A stretch of DNA of 64,000 nt from Hufsiella arboris (lineage in GTDB: Bacteria; Bacteroidota; Bacteroidia; Sphingobacteriales; Sphingobacteriaceae): contig NZ_WVHT01000006.1 of NCBI RefSeq assembly GCF_009834875.1, forward strand, positions 124,001 through 188,000, read 5' to 3'. Positions 51,007 through 60,520 of this stretch are shown here, in pieces. The notes under the pieces were generated by a model. It worked only from the letters and a program-made list of their open reading frames with translations. It was not told the DNA's origin and did no database searches. The position numbers were made by a program, and so were the translations under genes. Positions within the stretch are counted from its first letter, which is position 1. Every line of letters begins with the position of its first letter.

Positions 51007-51065
51007 CCAGCAATATTACAGTTTTAAGCGGACTCCGTCGGCTTCATAAATCATTTTCTAAAAAC

Positions 51066-51097
51066 AAAAAAGCCTGTAATCATATGATTTACAGGCT
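51066..51097 (-). terminator. tRNA-Ser terminator
   Basis: On the minus strand AAGCCTGTAAATC pairs with GAT-TACAGGCTT, with one unpaired base, followed by T-rich sequence, about 30 bases after the tRNA. Confidence 0.75.
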
Positions 51098-51124
51098 TCT
51101 GCTAGTTTTTGATATTGATATCAG

Positions 51125-51211
51125 CGGTGAGGGAGGGATTCGAACCCTCGGTACAGTTTCCCGTACGTCAGTTTAGCAAACTGATCCTTTCGGCCTCTCA
51201 GGCACCTCACC
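51125..51211 (-). tRNA. tRNA-Ser (anticodon GCT)
   Basis: An 87-base class II tRNA on the minus strand: acceptor GGTGAGG/CCTCACC, anticodon stem TCAGT/ACTGA with loop TTGCTAA (anticodon GCT), a long variable arm (CGTACGGGAAACTGTACC region), T-loop TTCGAAT and discriminator G. No CCA encoded. Confidence 0.95.
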
Positions 51212-51233
51212 AGGGGTTTATATTCCCGGGCTG

Positions 51234-51262
51234 CAAATATAGTAAAACACTAATCTTTGCAA
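51234..51262 (-). promoter_or_regulatory. tRNA-Ser promoter
   Basis: On the minus strand, TTG (51260-51262), an 18-base spacer and a perfect TATATTTG (51234-51241), 22 bases before the tRNA. One of the clearest Bacteroidetes-type promoters in the window. Confidence 0.7.
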
Positions 51263-51332
51263 AAAAAATTCAGCGAAAAAGCTCGATTTAACCGAAGAAA
51301 CAAAGTAAGTCGCTTAGTAAAAGAAAGTTAGA

Positions 51333-53417
51333 TTATACATTCTCGAGTTTATAATCTATTCTCACGTGATAAATTCCGATTAGCATTGTTTTAAATATCA
51401 ATTTAATGGTTTCGATATCTTTCAAAGTGATACTACTATCGCTTAACTGATCTTGTTCAAGTTTGTAATCGATTATACGGTCAACAAGGTCACTGATGCT
51501 TTTTGCATCCGGCTCCTTTAAACTTCTGGATGCAGCTTCAACCGAATCGGCTAACATTAAAACTGCGGTTTCTTTGGAGAAAGGGATGGGACCGGGATAG
51601 CGGAAAATTTTTTCATCGACAAGTTTTTCAGGGAAGTTTTTAAGGTACGACTGGTAGAAATAGTCAACGCGTGTATTCCCGTGATGGGTCCGGATAAAAT
51701 CAACGACCATTTCGGGCAAATTATTCCGTCTGGCCATTTCTATTCCTTTATGAACGTGGTGAATAATAATCTGAGCACTCTGTTCATAAGGCAGCTTATC
51801 GTGCGGGTTGAGACCGGTATTTTGATTTTCTATAAAATATTGCGGATTTTCTAATTTCCCGATGTCATGGTAAAGCGCTCCCGCGCGAACCAGCAAGGCA
51901 TTCCCTCCTATTTTAAATATCGCAGCCTCCGCCAGATTTGCTACTTGCAATGAATGCTGGAATGTTCCAGGCGCCTTGTAAGAAAGTTCCCTGAGAAGCT
52001 TGGAATTCGTGTTGGTAATTTCCATCAGGGTAACGTCGGAGACAATCCCGAACACACGTTCGAAACCATATATAAGCGGATAGGCCAACAAAGACAATAG
52101 TACGCTAAATGTAAACGGAATAAAATTATACCAGTCGATATCACTTAACGAGCCATTTCGGATAAAAGAGATCCCGACATAGGCAACAAAATAGTTCAGT
52201 AAAATAAGTAAGGCGGAAATCAGGAACTGTTCTCGCTTTACCAGGTTTTTAATACTGAAAATAGCTACCATTCCGGAAGTGATCTGCAGCACACCGAATT
52301 CGAAACTATTGGGAACAAAAAATCCGGCAACCAGGACGACCAAAATGTGGATGTACATGGCGAGCCTTGTGTCAAATAAAATCCGGATGATAATCGGAAC
52401 AATACAATACGGAATGTAATAAAGACTTGGAATCTTAAGTTTTATAGCCCAGGATAATGACACAAGCATCCCGGTGATAACCAGCAATATCAATGAAATG
52501 AGCCGGTTATCCGCAAAAATATCTTTCCTGAATAAGTAAAGAAACACCATTAACAGTGTAATAATTAATCCCACCAAAAGAAACTGCCCCAGAAAAACTA
52601 TTCTCCTGTCGCCGGTAATATTTGAGTCCTTTTCGTATGTGTCTCTCAGCGAACTTAGTTTTTGAAAAATTTCAGGAGTAATAATAGCTCCATTCGCTAC
52701 AATCAGTTCTCCTTTCTGCACCATTCCGCGCGTGGTACTGATATTATTTAAGGCTTCGGTTTCCAGTTTATCGGTAAGCCGCTCGTCGTAAATATAATTT
52801 GACTGCAAATGATCGTCTGCCACATCAATGAGCCAAGCTTTATTTTTTATATCGGCCATCGAATTTATACTGTTATCAAGATAATTTGATGCCTGGTCGA
52901 TAGTGAAAACCTGGGCTGTATTTAATTGGTGGCCTACATTGTTCGTTAATAAGGTAAAATTGTAGTTAGGATTATTTTGCTGATATTTTTTGCTTAGCGT
53001 CGAAATTCCGCGGTTGTAGATCTCTGAAAGCACTTTCTGTGCCGCGTCAAGGTATCTCGCTTTCGCATTGTCGTTTTCTCCGCTTGTTTTCCACTTAACC
53101 TCAAAATCCGATTGAAATCCCGACAGCTGGCTTTGCGCAATCTGTACGTTGTTTTGATAAACAGGAAGTACAGACTTTAAAATCTCTGCCTGATCTTTCT
53201 CAATCTGAGCATTAGTTTTATTGATTGGGAAGCTATAGGGCGATATCAAGTCCTTCTGAAGCCAGATTTTCCCCTTGTCAAACTCGTATTTAAATCTCGC
53301 CTGTTTCGGAAGAAAAAGAGTAATAACAACCACACAAGCAGTCATCATTACATATTTAATATTGGCTGAATATTTATGATATAATACCAGGTGTGATTTC
53401 GGGTTATTTTTTGCCAC
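51333..53417 (-). CDS. 7TM receptor with intracellular HD hydrolase (PgpH-like)
   Basis: A 694-residue membrane phosphodiesterase. After one N-terminal helix (residues 18-38) comes a large extracytoplasmic 7TMR-HDED-like domain (about 45-265). About seven membrane helices (270-460) and a cytosolic HD domain follow: YKAPGTFQHSLQVANLAEAA (about 480), LYHDIGKLENP (HD near 516), IIHHVHKGIE and RTHHGNTRVDYF. PgpH-type enzymes break down cyclic di-AMP; that substrate is inferred. The start codon is GTG at 53417. A TAATTTTG box lies 21 bases upstream (53439-53446, minus strand). Confidence 0.9.
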   Translation of the reverse strand: MAKNNPKSHLVLYHKYSANIKYVMMTACVVVITLFLPKQARFKYEFDKGKIWLQKDLISPYSFPINKTNAQIEKDQAEILKSVLPVYQNNVQIAQSQLSGFQSDFEVKWKTSGENDNAKARYLDAAQKVLSEIYNRGISTLSKKYQQNNPNYNFTLLTNNVGHQLNTAQVFTIDQASNYLDNSINSMADIKNKAWLIDVADDHLQSNYIYDERLTDKLETEALNNISTTRGMVQKGELIVANGAIITPEIFQKLSSLRDTYEKDSNITGDRRIVFLGQFLLVGLIITLLMVFLYLFRKDIFADNRLISLILLVITGMLVSLSWAIKLKIPSLYYIPYCIVPIIIRILFDTRLAMYIHILVVLVAGFFVPNSFEFGVLQITSGMVAIFSIKNLVKREQFLISALLILLNYFVAYVGISFIRNGSLSDIDWYNFIPFTFSVLLSLLAYPLIYGFERVFGIVSDVTLMEITNTNSKLLRELSYKAPGTFQHSLQVANLAEAAIFKIGGNALLVRAGALYHDIGKLENPQYFIENQNTGLNPHDKLPYEQSAQIIIHHVHKGIEMARRNNLPEMVVDFIRTHHGNTRVDYFYQSYLKNFPEKLVDEKIFRYPGPIPFSKETAVLMLADSVEAASRSLKEPDAKSISDLVDRIIDYKLEQDQLSDSSITLKDIETIKLIFKTMLIGIYHVRIDYKLENV

Positions 53418-53565
53418 TTAACGGGAAATAAGATAAATCAAAATTAGAAACTTTTTACCAAACGCCTCGCTACAAACAACACTTGTTTCAGGATTGTAAA
53501 AAAATCAATCTCTTTTGTATGGATTATTCTTATTGGTAGGTTTGTTCTGCATCAATCGCGTGGAT

Positions 53566-54633
53566 ATGAGTAAGCTTTTTGAAACAATTAAATTTAAAGA
53601 TTTAATCTTAAAAAACAGGATCGGCATATCTCCCATGTGCATGTATTCGTCGAAAGACGGGTTTGCAAATAATTTCCATGTGGTACACCTGGGAAGCAGA
53701 GCTATTGGCGGCGCCGGGTTAATCATCCAGGAAGCTACCGCGGTTTCCCCGGAAGGCAGAATTACAGCTTCTGACATGGGACTCTGGAAAGATGAGCATA
53801 TTGAGAAATTGAGTGAAATAACTTCATTCGTAAAAAGCCATTATTCCGTTATCGGTATACAACTGGCTCACGCTGGGAGAAAGGCAAGTCATCAAACTCC
53901 CTGGAACGGTGGAAAGCAAATAAGTACATCAAACGGCGGTTGGAAGACTGTTTCCTCTACTGAAACGCCATTTCACGAAGGTACGGAACCGTCTGAAGAA
54001 CTCGATTTGCAGGGAATAAGAAAAATATTGGATGATTTTAAGGCAGCGGCTGGGCGTGCATTAACAGCTGGATATCAACTTATTGAAATACACGCCGCAC
54101 ACGGATATCTCGTTCATCAATTTTTGTCGCCATTGGTAAATCAACGAAAAGATCAGTATGGAGAAAGTTTCGAAAACCGCATACGGCTTATACTCGAAAT
54201 TGTCGATTCTGTTAAAGAAGCCTGGCCGGACAATTATCCTTTATTCGTTCGGATATCGGCCACCGACTGGGCAGAAGGCGGATGGGACTTAGAACAATCC
54301 ATAAAACTGGCGTCGATACTAAAAGAAAAGGGCGTTGATCTTATCGACTGTTCATCGGGCGGAGCCGTACATTGGCAAAAGATCGATTTGAAACCAGGTT
54401 ACCAGGTGCCATTCGCCGAGAAAATAAAAAAGGAATCCGGCATCAGGACGGCGGCCGTTGGATTAATTACCAACGCGGAACAGGCCGAGAAAATTATCTC
54501 TTCGGAACAAGCCGACATTGTTCTTTTCGCCAGGGAGTCACTTCGGGACGCTTATTTTCCAATACATGCAGCGAAGAAATTAAACAACGATATTATTTGG
54601 CCTGTACAATATGAGCGGGCAAAATTAAAATAG
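53566..54633 (+). CDS. NADH:flavin oxidoreductase, old yellow enzyme family (NamA/YqjM type)
   Basis: A 355-residue FMN enzyme that reduces activated C=C bonds. ATG 53566 gives the canonical start SKLFETIKFKDLILKNRIG. YqjM-type marks are Cys25 in ISPMCMYSS, QLAHAGRKA (about 100-108) and the His pair with the following segment in EIHAAHGYLVHQFLSPLVNQ (about 180). VGLITNAEQAEKII and VLFARESLRD bind FMN phosphate. The longer upstream frame lacks family residues. A thiolase gene follows 35 bases later. Confidence 0.93.
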   Translation: MSKLFETIKFKDLILKNRIGISPMCMYSSKDGFANNFHVVHLGSRAIGGAGLIIQEATAVSPEGRITASDMGLWKDEHIEKLSEITSFVKSHYSVIGIQLAHAGRKASHQTPWNGGKQISTSNGGWKTVSSTETPFHEGTEPSEELDLQGIRKILDDFKAAAGRALTAGYQLIEIHAAHGYLVHQFLSPLVNQRKDQYGESFENRIRLILEIVDSVKEAWPDNYPLFVRISATDWAEGGWDLEQSIKLASILKEKGVDLIDCSSGGAVHWQKIDLKPGYQVPFAEKIKKESGIRTAAVGLITNAEQAEKIISSEQADIVLFARESLRDAYFPIHAAKKLNNDIIWPVQYERAKLK

Positions 54634-54668
54634 TCATTAGCTTTGACCAACTAATTTTATCTTAAATC

Positions 54669-55850
54669 ATGAAAGAAGTTTATATAGTATCGGCCGTACG
54701 TACACCAATCGGAAGCTTCGGCGGAAAGCTGGCCGGATTCAGCGCTACAGAACTTGGCGGCTTCGCTATCAAAGCTGCAATTGAAAAAGTGGCGGTTGAT
54801 CCGTCGCTGGTGCAAGAAGTGCTGATGGGCAACGTATTATCCGCAGGACTAGGCCAGGCTCCGACTACCCAGGCCGCAAAATTTGCCGGATTACCTGATT
54901 TGCCTGCGACTACTATCAATAAAGTTTGCGCCAGCGGAATGAAGGCTGTAATGCTGGCCGCACAAAATATAGCATTAGGCCACAATGACGTAATAATTGC
55001 CGGCGGAATGGAAAGTATGAGCAATGTGCCGTATTATCTCGATAAAGCCAGAACTGGTTATCGCCTGGGAAACGGACAACTGACAGACGGATTGGTCAAG
55101 GATGGACTTTGGGATGTGTATAATGACTACCACATGGGATCAGCGGCGGAGCTTTGTGCAGCGGTGTGCAATATCAGCCGCGAAGACCAGGACGCCTTTG
55201 CAATTGAATCATACAAACGCAGCCAAAAAGCACAGTCGGAAGGATTATTTGACGATGAAATAATTTCGGTGGAGCTTAAGGATCGAAAAGGCCAGGTTAC
55301 TTTATTCTCTGAAGATGAAGAACCGTCGCAGGTAAATTTTGATAAAATCCAGTCGTTAAAACCTGTCTTCAAAAATCCGGGAACCGTAACCGCCGCCAAT
55401 GCTTCTACGTTAAATGATGGTGCAGCTGCATTATTGCTGATGAGTAAAGAAAAAGCAGAACAATTGGGATTAAAGTCAATGGCAAAAATCTTAGGCTTCG
55501 CTGATGCCCAGCAAGCGCCGGAATGGTTTACCACATCTCCCGCAAAAGCGATACCTCTCGCTCTCAGCAATGCTGGAATTGCTGCCGAGAATGTGGAATA
55601 TTATGAAATTAACGAGGCATTTTCCGTTGTTTCAATAGCTAATAATCAAAAACTTAATATAGATCCGGAAACAGTTAATATTTTTGGCGGCGCGGTTTCA
55701 ATGGGACATCCGCTTGGAGCTTCCGGGGCAAGGATTTTGGTAACGCTCTTAAATGTTCTTGATAAAAAGGGTGGCAAAATTGGCGTTGCCGGGATTTGCA
55801 ACGGCGGCGGTGGTGCCAGTGCAATTGTTATAGAAAATTTACGTTTGTAA
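54669..55850 (+). CDS. Acetyl-CoA C-acyltransferase (thiolase)
   Basis: A 393-residue thiolase that joins two acetyl-CoA molecules or cleaves 3-ketoacyl-CoA. The nucleophile is Cys87 in NKVCASGMKAV; IIAGGMESMSNVP follows. The C-terminal half has EINEAFSVVS (about 317), GHPLGASGARI with the catalytic His (about 346) and CNGGGGAS with the second Cys (about 380). The length is typical of AtoB/PhaA-type enzymes. A TAGCTTTG box lies at 54638-54645. It sits next to an old yellow enzyme gene on one side and an unknown exported protein 3 bases downstream. Confidence 0.94.
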   Translation: MKEVYIVSAVRTPIGSFGGKLAGFSATELGGFAIKAAIEKVAVDPSLVQEVLMGNVLSAGLGQAPTTQAAKFAGLPDLPATTINKVCASGMKAVMLAAQNIALGHNDVIIAGGMESMSNVPYYLDKARTGYRLGNGQLTDGLVKDGLWDVYNDYHMGSAAELCAAVCNISREDQDAFAIESYKRSQKAQSEGLFDDEIISVELKDRKGQVTLFSEDEEPSQVNFDKIQSLKPVFKNPGTVTAANASTLNDGAAALLLMSKEKAEQLGLKSMAKILGFADAQQAPEWFTTSPAKAIPLALSNAGIAAENVEYYEINEAFSVVSIANNQKLNIDPETVNIFGGAVSMGHPLGASGARILVTLLNVLDKKGGKIGVAGICNGGGGASAIVIENLRL

Positions 55851-55853
55851 TTC

Positions 55854-56771
55854 ATGAATAGTAAAACGACGCTTCTCTTACTAGTTCTATCATTCTGCTC
55901 GGTCTGCTCTGTTGCTCAACATGCCGGCGCTTACGGCGCGAATAAATTCAAAGTATATGAAGATAGTCTTTCGGAAATTGGCAGTCATTTAATCAATGAC
56001 CAATCAGTGCCCGAAAGAATAAATGCAAGTTATACATTCGCAAAAACGCTTGTCAGAGCATTAAAAATACCCAGATCGTTTAATTACCGGTTCGATTCGC
56101 TTAAAACCATCGCGGTAAGGTATTCGCCCGACCAGCGCTTTAGAATTTTTAGCTGGCATGTTATGTATGACGATGGAAGTTACCGCTATTACGGCGCCAT
56201 ACAAATGAACAACCCGGACGGAAAATTACATCTGTTCGGACTGGTGGATTACAGTCAGGCGATTAAAAATCCGGCGGATACTGTTACTTCAAATGATCGA
56301 TGGTACGGTGCCCAGTATTACAGCATCATTCCCGTTACCTACAATGTTAGGACGCCCTATTACATACTACTCGGATGGAAAGGAAATAACGTTAAATCAA
56401 CGAAAAAGGTAATTGAAACGCTTTACTTCAAAGATGATAAGCCGGTTTTCGGGATGTCCGTCTTTGACGGAAATAAAGGCGTCTCGTCGAATAAGCGAAT
56501 TATATTTGAATACAGCCGGCAGGCATCGATGCTGTTAAATTACGATACCAAAACGGGTATGATAGTTTTCGACCACCTTGCTGCGCCGGACGCCAAAATG
56601 GTAGGCAACCCCGAACTTTACGGTCCAGATATGTCGTATGACGGGTATAAGCTTGTTGGGGGGCGTTGGAAACTCGTTCAGGACATTCCGCTAAAAAATC
56701 CTCCGTCTGGCGAAGACGTGCTTTTTAACGACCCCAAAAAACCTAAATATTTCACTCCGCGTAAATTTTAA
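55854..56771 (+). CDS. Exported protein of unknown function
   Basis: A 305-residue protein with a signal peptide (NSKTTLLLLVLSFCSVCSVAQ). The mature part is rich in aromatic beta strands: RFRIFSWHVMYDDGSYRYYG, YYSIIPVTYNVRTPYYILL, IIFEYSRQASMLLNYD and a C-terminal lysine-rich tail. No family recognised; the composition suggests a periplasmic or outer-membrane beta-rich protein. It starts 3 bases after the thiolase stop, so it is co-transcribed, but no link in function is evident. Confidence 0.75.
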   Translation: MNSKTTLLLLVLSFCSVCSVAQHAGAYGANKFKVYEDSLSEIGSHLINDQSVPERINASYTFAKTLVRALKIPRSFNYRFDSLKTIAVRYSPDQRFRIFSWHVMYDDGSYRYYGAIQMNNPDGKLHLFGLVDYSQAIKNPADTVTSNDRWYGAQYYSIIPVTYNVRTPYYILLGWKGNNVKSTKKVIETLYFKDDKPVFGMSVFDGNKGVSSNKRIIFEYSRQASMLLNYDTKTGMIVFDHLAAPDAKMVGNPELYGPDMSYDGYKLVGGRWKLVQDIPLKNPPSGEDVLFNDPKKPKYFTPRKF

Positions 56772-56815
56772 TGCCAGTCTATTATAGCTGGGAAATAATA
56801 AACTGCCATTCAGGA

Positions 56816-56847
56816 TTGTAATAAAATTATATAAGGTTTTATATTTC
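56816..56847 (+). promoter_or_regulatory. Candidate promoter of the POT transporter gene
   Basis: TTG (56816-56818), a 21-base spacer and TATATTTC (56840-56847), one base from TAnnTTTG, 49 bases before the ATG. Confidence 0.5.
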
Positions 56848-56896
56848 GCTTACAATCATTTAATTTGCGAAATTTAAGAAACTTTTTTTCATCGTA

Positions 56897-58603
56897 ATGG
56901 ATACAATTCAAATAGCAGAAGGTCCTGTTCAAACATCAAAAGGACATCCTAAAGGACTTTATGTTCTGTTTACGACGGAAATGTGGGAGCGCTTCAATTT
57001 TTACGGAATGCGCGCGCTTCTTACATTATTCCTGGTTAACGCGCTCGCTTTCTCTGACAAAGACGCTTCGATCATCTATGGCGGCTTTCTCGGGCTTAGT
57101 TATTTAACGCCAATGCTCGGCGGCTTTATTGCCGACAGGTATCTGGGTAACCGAAATTGTATACTGCTCGGCGGAACCGTGATGGGTATCGGGCAGCTAT
57201 GCATGTTTACCAGCGGCTATCTGTATGCCGGCAACCTCGACCTGGCAAAAATGATCATGTGGACCGCACTTTTTATTATCATCATTGGAAACGGCTTTTT
57301 TAAGCCAAACATTTCCTCGATGGTCGGTCAGCTTTACAAGAAAGGCGATAGTCGCCTCGACTCCGCTTTCACCATTTTCTATATGGGTATTAATGTAGGA
57401 GCGCTGCTTGGGATGGCAATCTGTCCTTTCCTTGGAGATGTAAAAGTTGGTGATGTACGTGTTGTAGAGGCATTTAAGTGGGGATTTCTGGCTGCCGGCC
57501 TGGCGATGTTCACCGGAACTATTATGTTCCTGTTTTTGAAAAACAAATATGTTGTCGATCCTGACGGAAAAGCTGTAGGTGCCAAACCAGACTATACTCA
57601 CTCAACATTAAGTCCTACCGGCGAAGCAGAAAAAGCACATTTCACCAAAGGAGCAATTATCGGAGTTATCGGATTGATGATTGTTGCATTCATCGGAATA
57701 CATTTCCTTTCCCTGGATCCAAACCCTATAAAAAGCTGGGTTTATCCATTTATTTATGCATCAGGTATCAGTTTAGCTGTACTAATTTTGACGGATAAAT
57801 CAATAACAAAAATTGAACGCGACAGAATTATCGTTCTTTATGCGGTAGCTTTTTTCGTTATCTTTTTCTGGTCGGCATTTGAGCAGGCCGGTTCGTCGTT
57901 GACGTTTGTAGCCGACAAACAAACGGATCTGCATTTCTTAGGAATGGTTTTACCACCAAGTTCAGTTCAGAATGCGAACTCATTCTTCGTAATAGTTTTA
58001 GCGCTTCCTTTTAGCTGGCTATGGTTAAAATTGCAAAAACGTAACCTGGAGCCTATTTCACTGGTAAAGCAAGCGATCGGTTTATGTTTACTGGCTATCG
58101 GTTATTACATCATCGCGGTCCAGATAAAAGGAATCGGAACAACTGGAAAACTTGCCGTTCACTGGTTGTTTATTATGTATCTTTTCCATACAATGGGCGA
58201 ATTATGCCTGTCTCCAATAGGTTTGTCGCTCGTTGCAAAACTTGCGCCTAAACGCTTTTCCTCGTTATTAATGGGAGTTTGGTTTTTGGGAAATGCCGCG
58301 GGTTATGCACTTGCCGGCACCTTGGGCGCGCTTATCCCGCCTACCGGTGATAAATTTATACTCGCTTCGTCAAAGGGAATTGACCTACAGGGAATTCTCG
58401 ATGGAAAAGTCAAAGCAACGGTTGAACAAATTGCTATCCTCGCCAAGGATAAAATTGATACCACATATCCCACTTTCGTTGGATTTACTATCCATAATTT
58501 ATATGAATTTTTCATGGTCTTCGTGATCCTGTCGGGCGCGGCAGCCATACTGCTCTTCCTTCTTTCAGGAGTTCTCAAGAAGATGATGCATGGCGTAAGA
58601 TAA
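56897..58603 (+). CDS. POT/PTR-family proton-coupled peptide transporter
   Basis: A 568-residue inner-membrane transporter with 12-14 membrane helices that imports di- and tripeptides with protons. Signatures are the ExxERF-type start (EMWERFNFYGMRALL, residues 30-44), GGFIADRYLGNR (about 74) and the PTR2 signature region FYMGINVGALLGM (about 160). Two longer loops lie between helices. The length is at the upper end for bacterial members. It is a single gene with its own promoter and terminator. Confidence 0.93.
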   Translation: MDTIQIAEGPVQTSKGHPKGLYVLFTTEMWERFNFYGMRALLTLFLVNALAFSDKDASIIYGGFLGLSYLTPMLGGFIADRYLGNRNCILLGGTVMGIGQLCMFTSGYLYAGNLDLAKMIMWTALFIIIIGNGFFKPNISSMVGQLYKKGDSRLDSAFTIFYMGINVGALLGMAICPFLGDVKVGDVRVVEAFKWGFLAAGLAMFTGTIMFLFLKNKYVVDPDGKAVGAKPDYTHSTLSPTGEAEKAHFTKGAIIGVIGLMIVAFIGIHFLSLDPNPIKSWVYPFIYASGISLAVLILTDKSITKIERDRIIVLYAVAFFVIFFWSAFEQAGSSLTFVADKQTDLHFLGMVLPPSSVQNANSFFVIVLALPFSWLWLKLQKRNLEPISLVKQAIGLCLLAIGYYIIAVQIKGIGTTGKLAVHWLFIMYLFHTMGELCLSPIGLSLVAKLAPKRFSSLLMGVWFLGNAAGYALAGTLGALIPPTGDKFILASSKGIDLQGILDGKVKATVEQIAILAKDKIDTTYPTFVGFTIHNLYEFFMVFVILSGAAAILLFLLSGVLKKMMHGVR

Positions 58604-58609
58604 AATTGA

Positions 58610-58640
58610 ACCCGGAAAATAGATTTCCGGGTTTTTTATT
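58610..58640 (+). terminator. Terminator of the POT transporter gene
   Basis: AACCCGGAAA pairs with TTTCCGGGTT around ATAGA, followed by TTTTT, 6 bases after the stop. Confidence 0.85.
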
Positions 58641-58673
58641 TTAAACCTATTTTCGCATTTTAAAACATAACGC

Positions 58674-59420
58674 GTGCTTTCCGACAGCCTGGTCATTATT
58701 CCAACTTACAACGAAAAAGAAAATATTGAGAAGATCATTAAAAAGGTTTTCTCTCTTCCTCATAACTTCCACGTCCTAATTATTGACGATGGCTCTCCTG
58801 ATGGCACACCAGACATTGTAAAAAATCTACAACAAGAATACGAAAGCCGCCTGCACCTCGAAGAAAGAAGCGGTAAACTTGGCTTGGGCACTGCCTATAT
58901 TCATGGTTTTAAGTGGGCGCTTACTCATAAATACCAGTTTATTTTTGAAATGGATGCGGATTTTTCGCATAACCCGGAAGATCTTTTAAAACTTTACCAG
59001 GCTTGCGTGGATGGTGCCGACGTTGCAATCGGATCAAGATATGTACGCGGCGTAAACGTTGTTAACTGGCCCATGGGGCGGGTACTGATGTCGTATTTCG
59101 CATCTATGTACGTTCGTTTTATTACCGGAATTAATATCCAGGACGCAACTGCCGGCTTTAAATGTTACAGGCGTATCGTCCTGGAAACTATCGACCTGCA
59201 AAAAATAAAGTTTGTGGGTTATGCATTTCAGATAGAAATGAAATTTACAGCCATTATGCATGGTTTTAAGGTAGTTGAAGTACCGATAATATTTACAGAC
59301 CGTACCGAAGGAACCTCTAAAATGAGCACCCGTATTTTCAGGGAAGCATTTCTTGGAGTAATTCAAATGAAGGTCGGGAGCTGGTTTAGAAACTACAAAA
59401 AGGTATATTCCGCCTCGTAA
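58674..59420 (+). CDS. Polyprenol-monophosphate mannose synthase-like glycosyltransferase (GT2)
   Basis: A 248-residue family 2 glycosyltransferase of the dolichyl-phosphate mannose synthase type, which moves a sugar from a nucleotide donor to a polyprenyl phosphate. Marks are VIIPTYNEKENI (residues 7-18), LIIDDGSPDGTPD (about 35), the metal-binding DAD at 94-96 in EMDADFSHNPE, and the late IIFTDRTEGTSKMS. No long C-terminal membrane region is present. The start is GTG at 58674, since an in-frame stop lies six bases upstream. ruvB follows 54 bases later. Confidence 0.9.
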   Translation: MLSDSLVIIPTYNEKENIEKIIKKVFSLPHNFHVLIIDDGSPDGTPDIVKNLQQEYESRLHLEERSGKLGLGTAYIHGFKWALTHKYQFIFEMDADFSHNPEDLLKLYQACVDGADVAIGSRYVRGVNVVNWPMGRVLMSYFASMYVRFITGINIQDATAGFKCYRRIVLETIDLQKIKFVGYAFQIEMKFTAIMHGFKVVEVPIIFTDRTEGTSKMSTRIFREAFLGVIQMKVGSWFRNYKKVYSAS

Positions 59421-59474
59421 ATTAAATTCCTTTCCAATTTTCCTATTCTTAGTGATAATCTTAAATTAGCGTCC

Positions 59475-60500
59475 ATGTATAATGAGAACCTGGATCCAAG
59501 TGCAGAACGTTTAACACCCACCGAACGTGATATCGAAAAGGTATTACGTCCCCAGGCATTCGAGGATTTTACAGGTCAGCACAAAATTTTAGAAAACCTC
59601 AGGATCTTTGTACAGGCTGCAAAGCTTCGTGGTGAAGCGTTAGACCATGTCCTGCTTCACGGGCCGCCGGGACTTGGAAAGACCACCTTATCTTATATCA
59701 TCGCCAATGAGATGGGCGTAAATATTAAGATTACGTCAGGGCCGGTTTTAGACAAACCAGGAGATCTCGCCGGGCTTTTAACAAACCTCGAAACAGGAGA
59801 CATACTTTTTATCGACGAAATCCACCGGCTTAGCCCGCTTGTTGAAGAGTACCTCTACTCGGCAATGGAGGATTTTAAAATCGATATTATGCTGGAGACG
59901 GGGCCCAATGCGCGTTCCGTTCAAATATCATTAAATCCATTCACACTGGTTGGAGCTACAACCCGTTCAGGCTTGCTTACGGCACCTTTGAGGGCACGGT
60001 TCGGAATAAATTCCCGCCTTGAATATTACGACACCAAACTATTAACAACTATTGTCCTCCGCTCCTCTTCTATTTTAAAAACCCCGATAACCGATGAAGG
60101 CGCTTATGAAATTGCCCGTCGCAGCCGTGGCACTCCACGTATTGCCAATGCTCTGCTAAGGCGAACACGTGATTTTGCCCAGATTAAAGGAAACGGCAGC
60201 ATCGACACCGAGATAGCGCGTTATGCATTAAATGCGCTTAACGTTGATGAGCATGGGCTTGATGAGATGGACAATAAAATACTTCTTACCATTATCGATA
60301 AATTTAAAGGCGGGCCGGTCGGCGTTAAAACAATCGCTACCGCTGTCGGCGAAGATGAAGGTACCATTGAGGAAGTTTATGAACCTTTCCTGATCCAGGA
60401 AGGCTTTATGATGAGAACTTCAAGAGGAAGAGAAGCGACAGAAGCCGCATATAAACATTTGGGAAGATTAAAACACGGATCTTCGGGAACTTTATTTTGA
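59475..60500 (+). CDS. ruvB: Holliday junction branch-migration helicase RuvB
   Basis: A 341-residue AAA+ motor that moves Holliday junctions with RuvA. It has the N-terminal [12 protein letters not shown], Walker [11 protein letters not shown] (62-71), Walker B DEIH (114-117), sensor 1 [20 protein letters not shown] (about 158-177) and the C-terminal winged helix ([21 protein letters not shown]-type, about 268-330) with TSRGREAT. The length is normal. ruvA and ruvC are not nearby. An unknown gene follows 20 bases later. Confidence 0.97.
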   Translation: MYNENLDPSAERLTPTERDIEKVLRPQAFEDFTGQHKILENLRIFVQAAKLRGEALDHVLLHGPPGLGKTTLSYIIANEMGVNIKITSGPVLDKPGDLAGLLTNLETGDILFIDEIHRLSPLVEEYLYSAMEDFKIDIMLETGPNARSVQISLNPFTLVGATTRSGLLTAPLRARFGINSRLEYYDTKLLTTIVLRSSSILKTPITDEGAYEIARRSRGTPRIANALLRRTRDFAQIKGNGSIDTEIARYALNALNVDEHGLDEMDNKILLTIIDKFKGGPVGVKTIATAVGEDEGTIEEVYEPFLIQEGFMMRTSRGREATEAAYKHLGRLKHGSSGTLF

Positions 60501-60520
60501 TACTTATCGTATAGCAATAC

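Noticed and set aside
53515-53565. Longer N-termini starting at TTG or other codons for several genes (old yellow enzyme, queG, aminotransferase, E1, aldo/keto reductase)
   Set aside because: The added residues do not fit the families, overlap terminators or promoters, and a good ATG lies at the conserved start.
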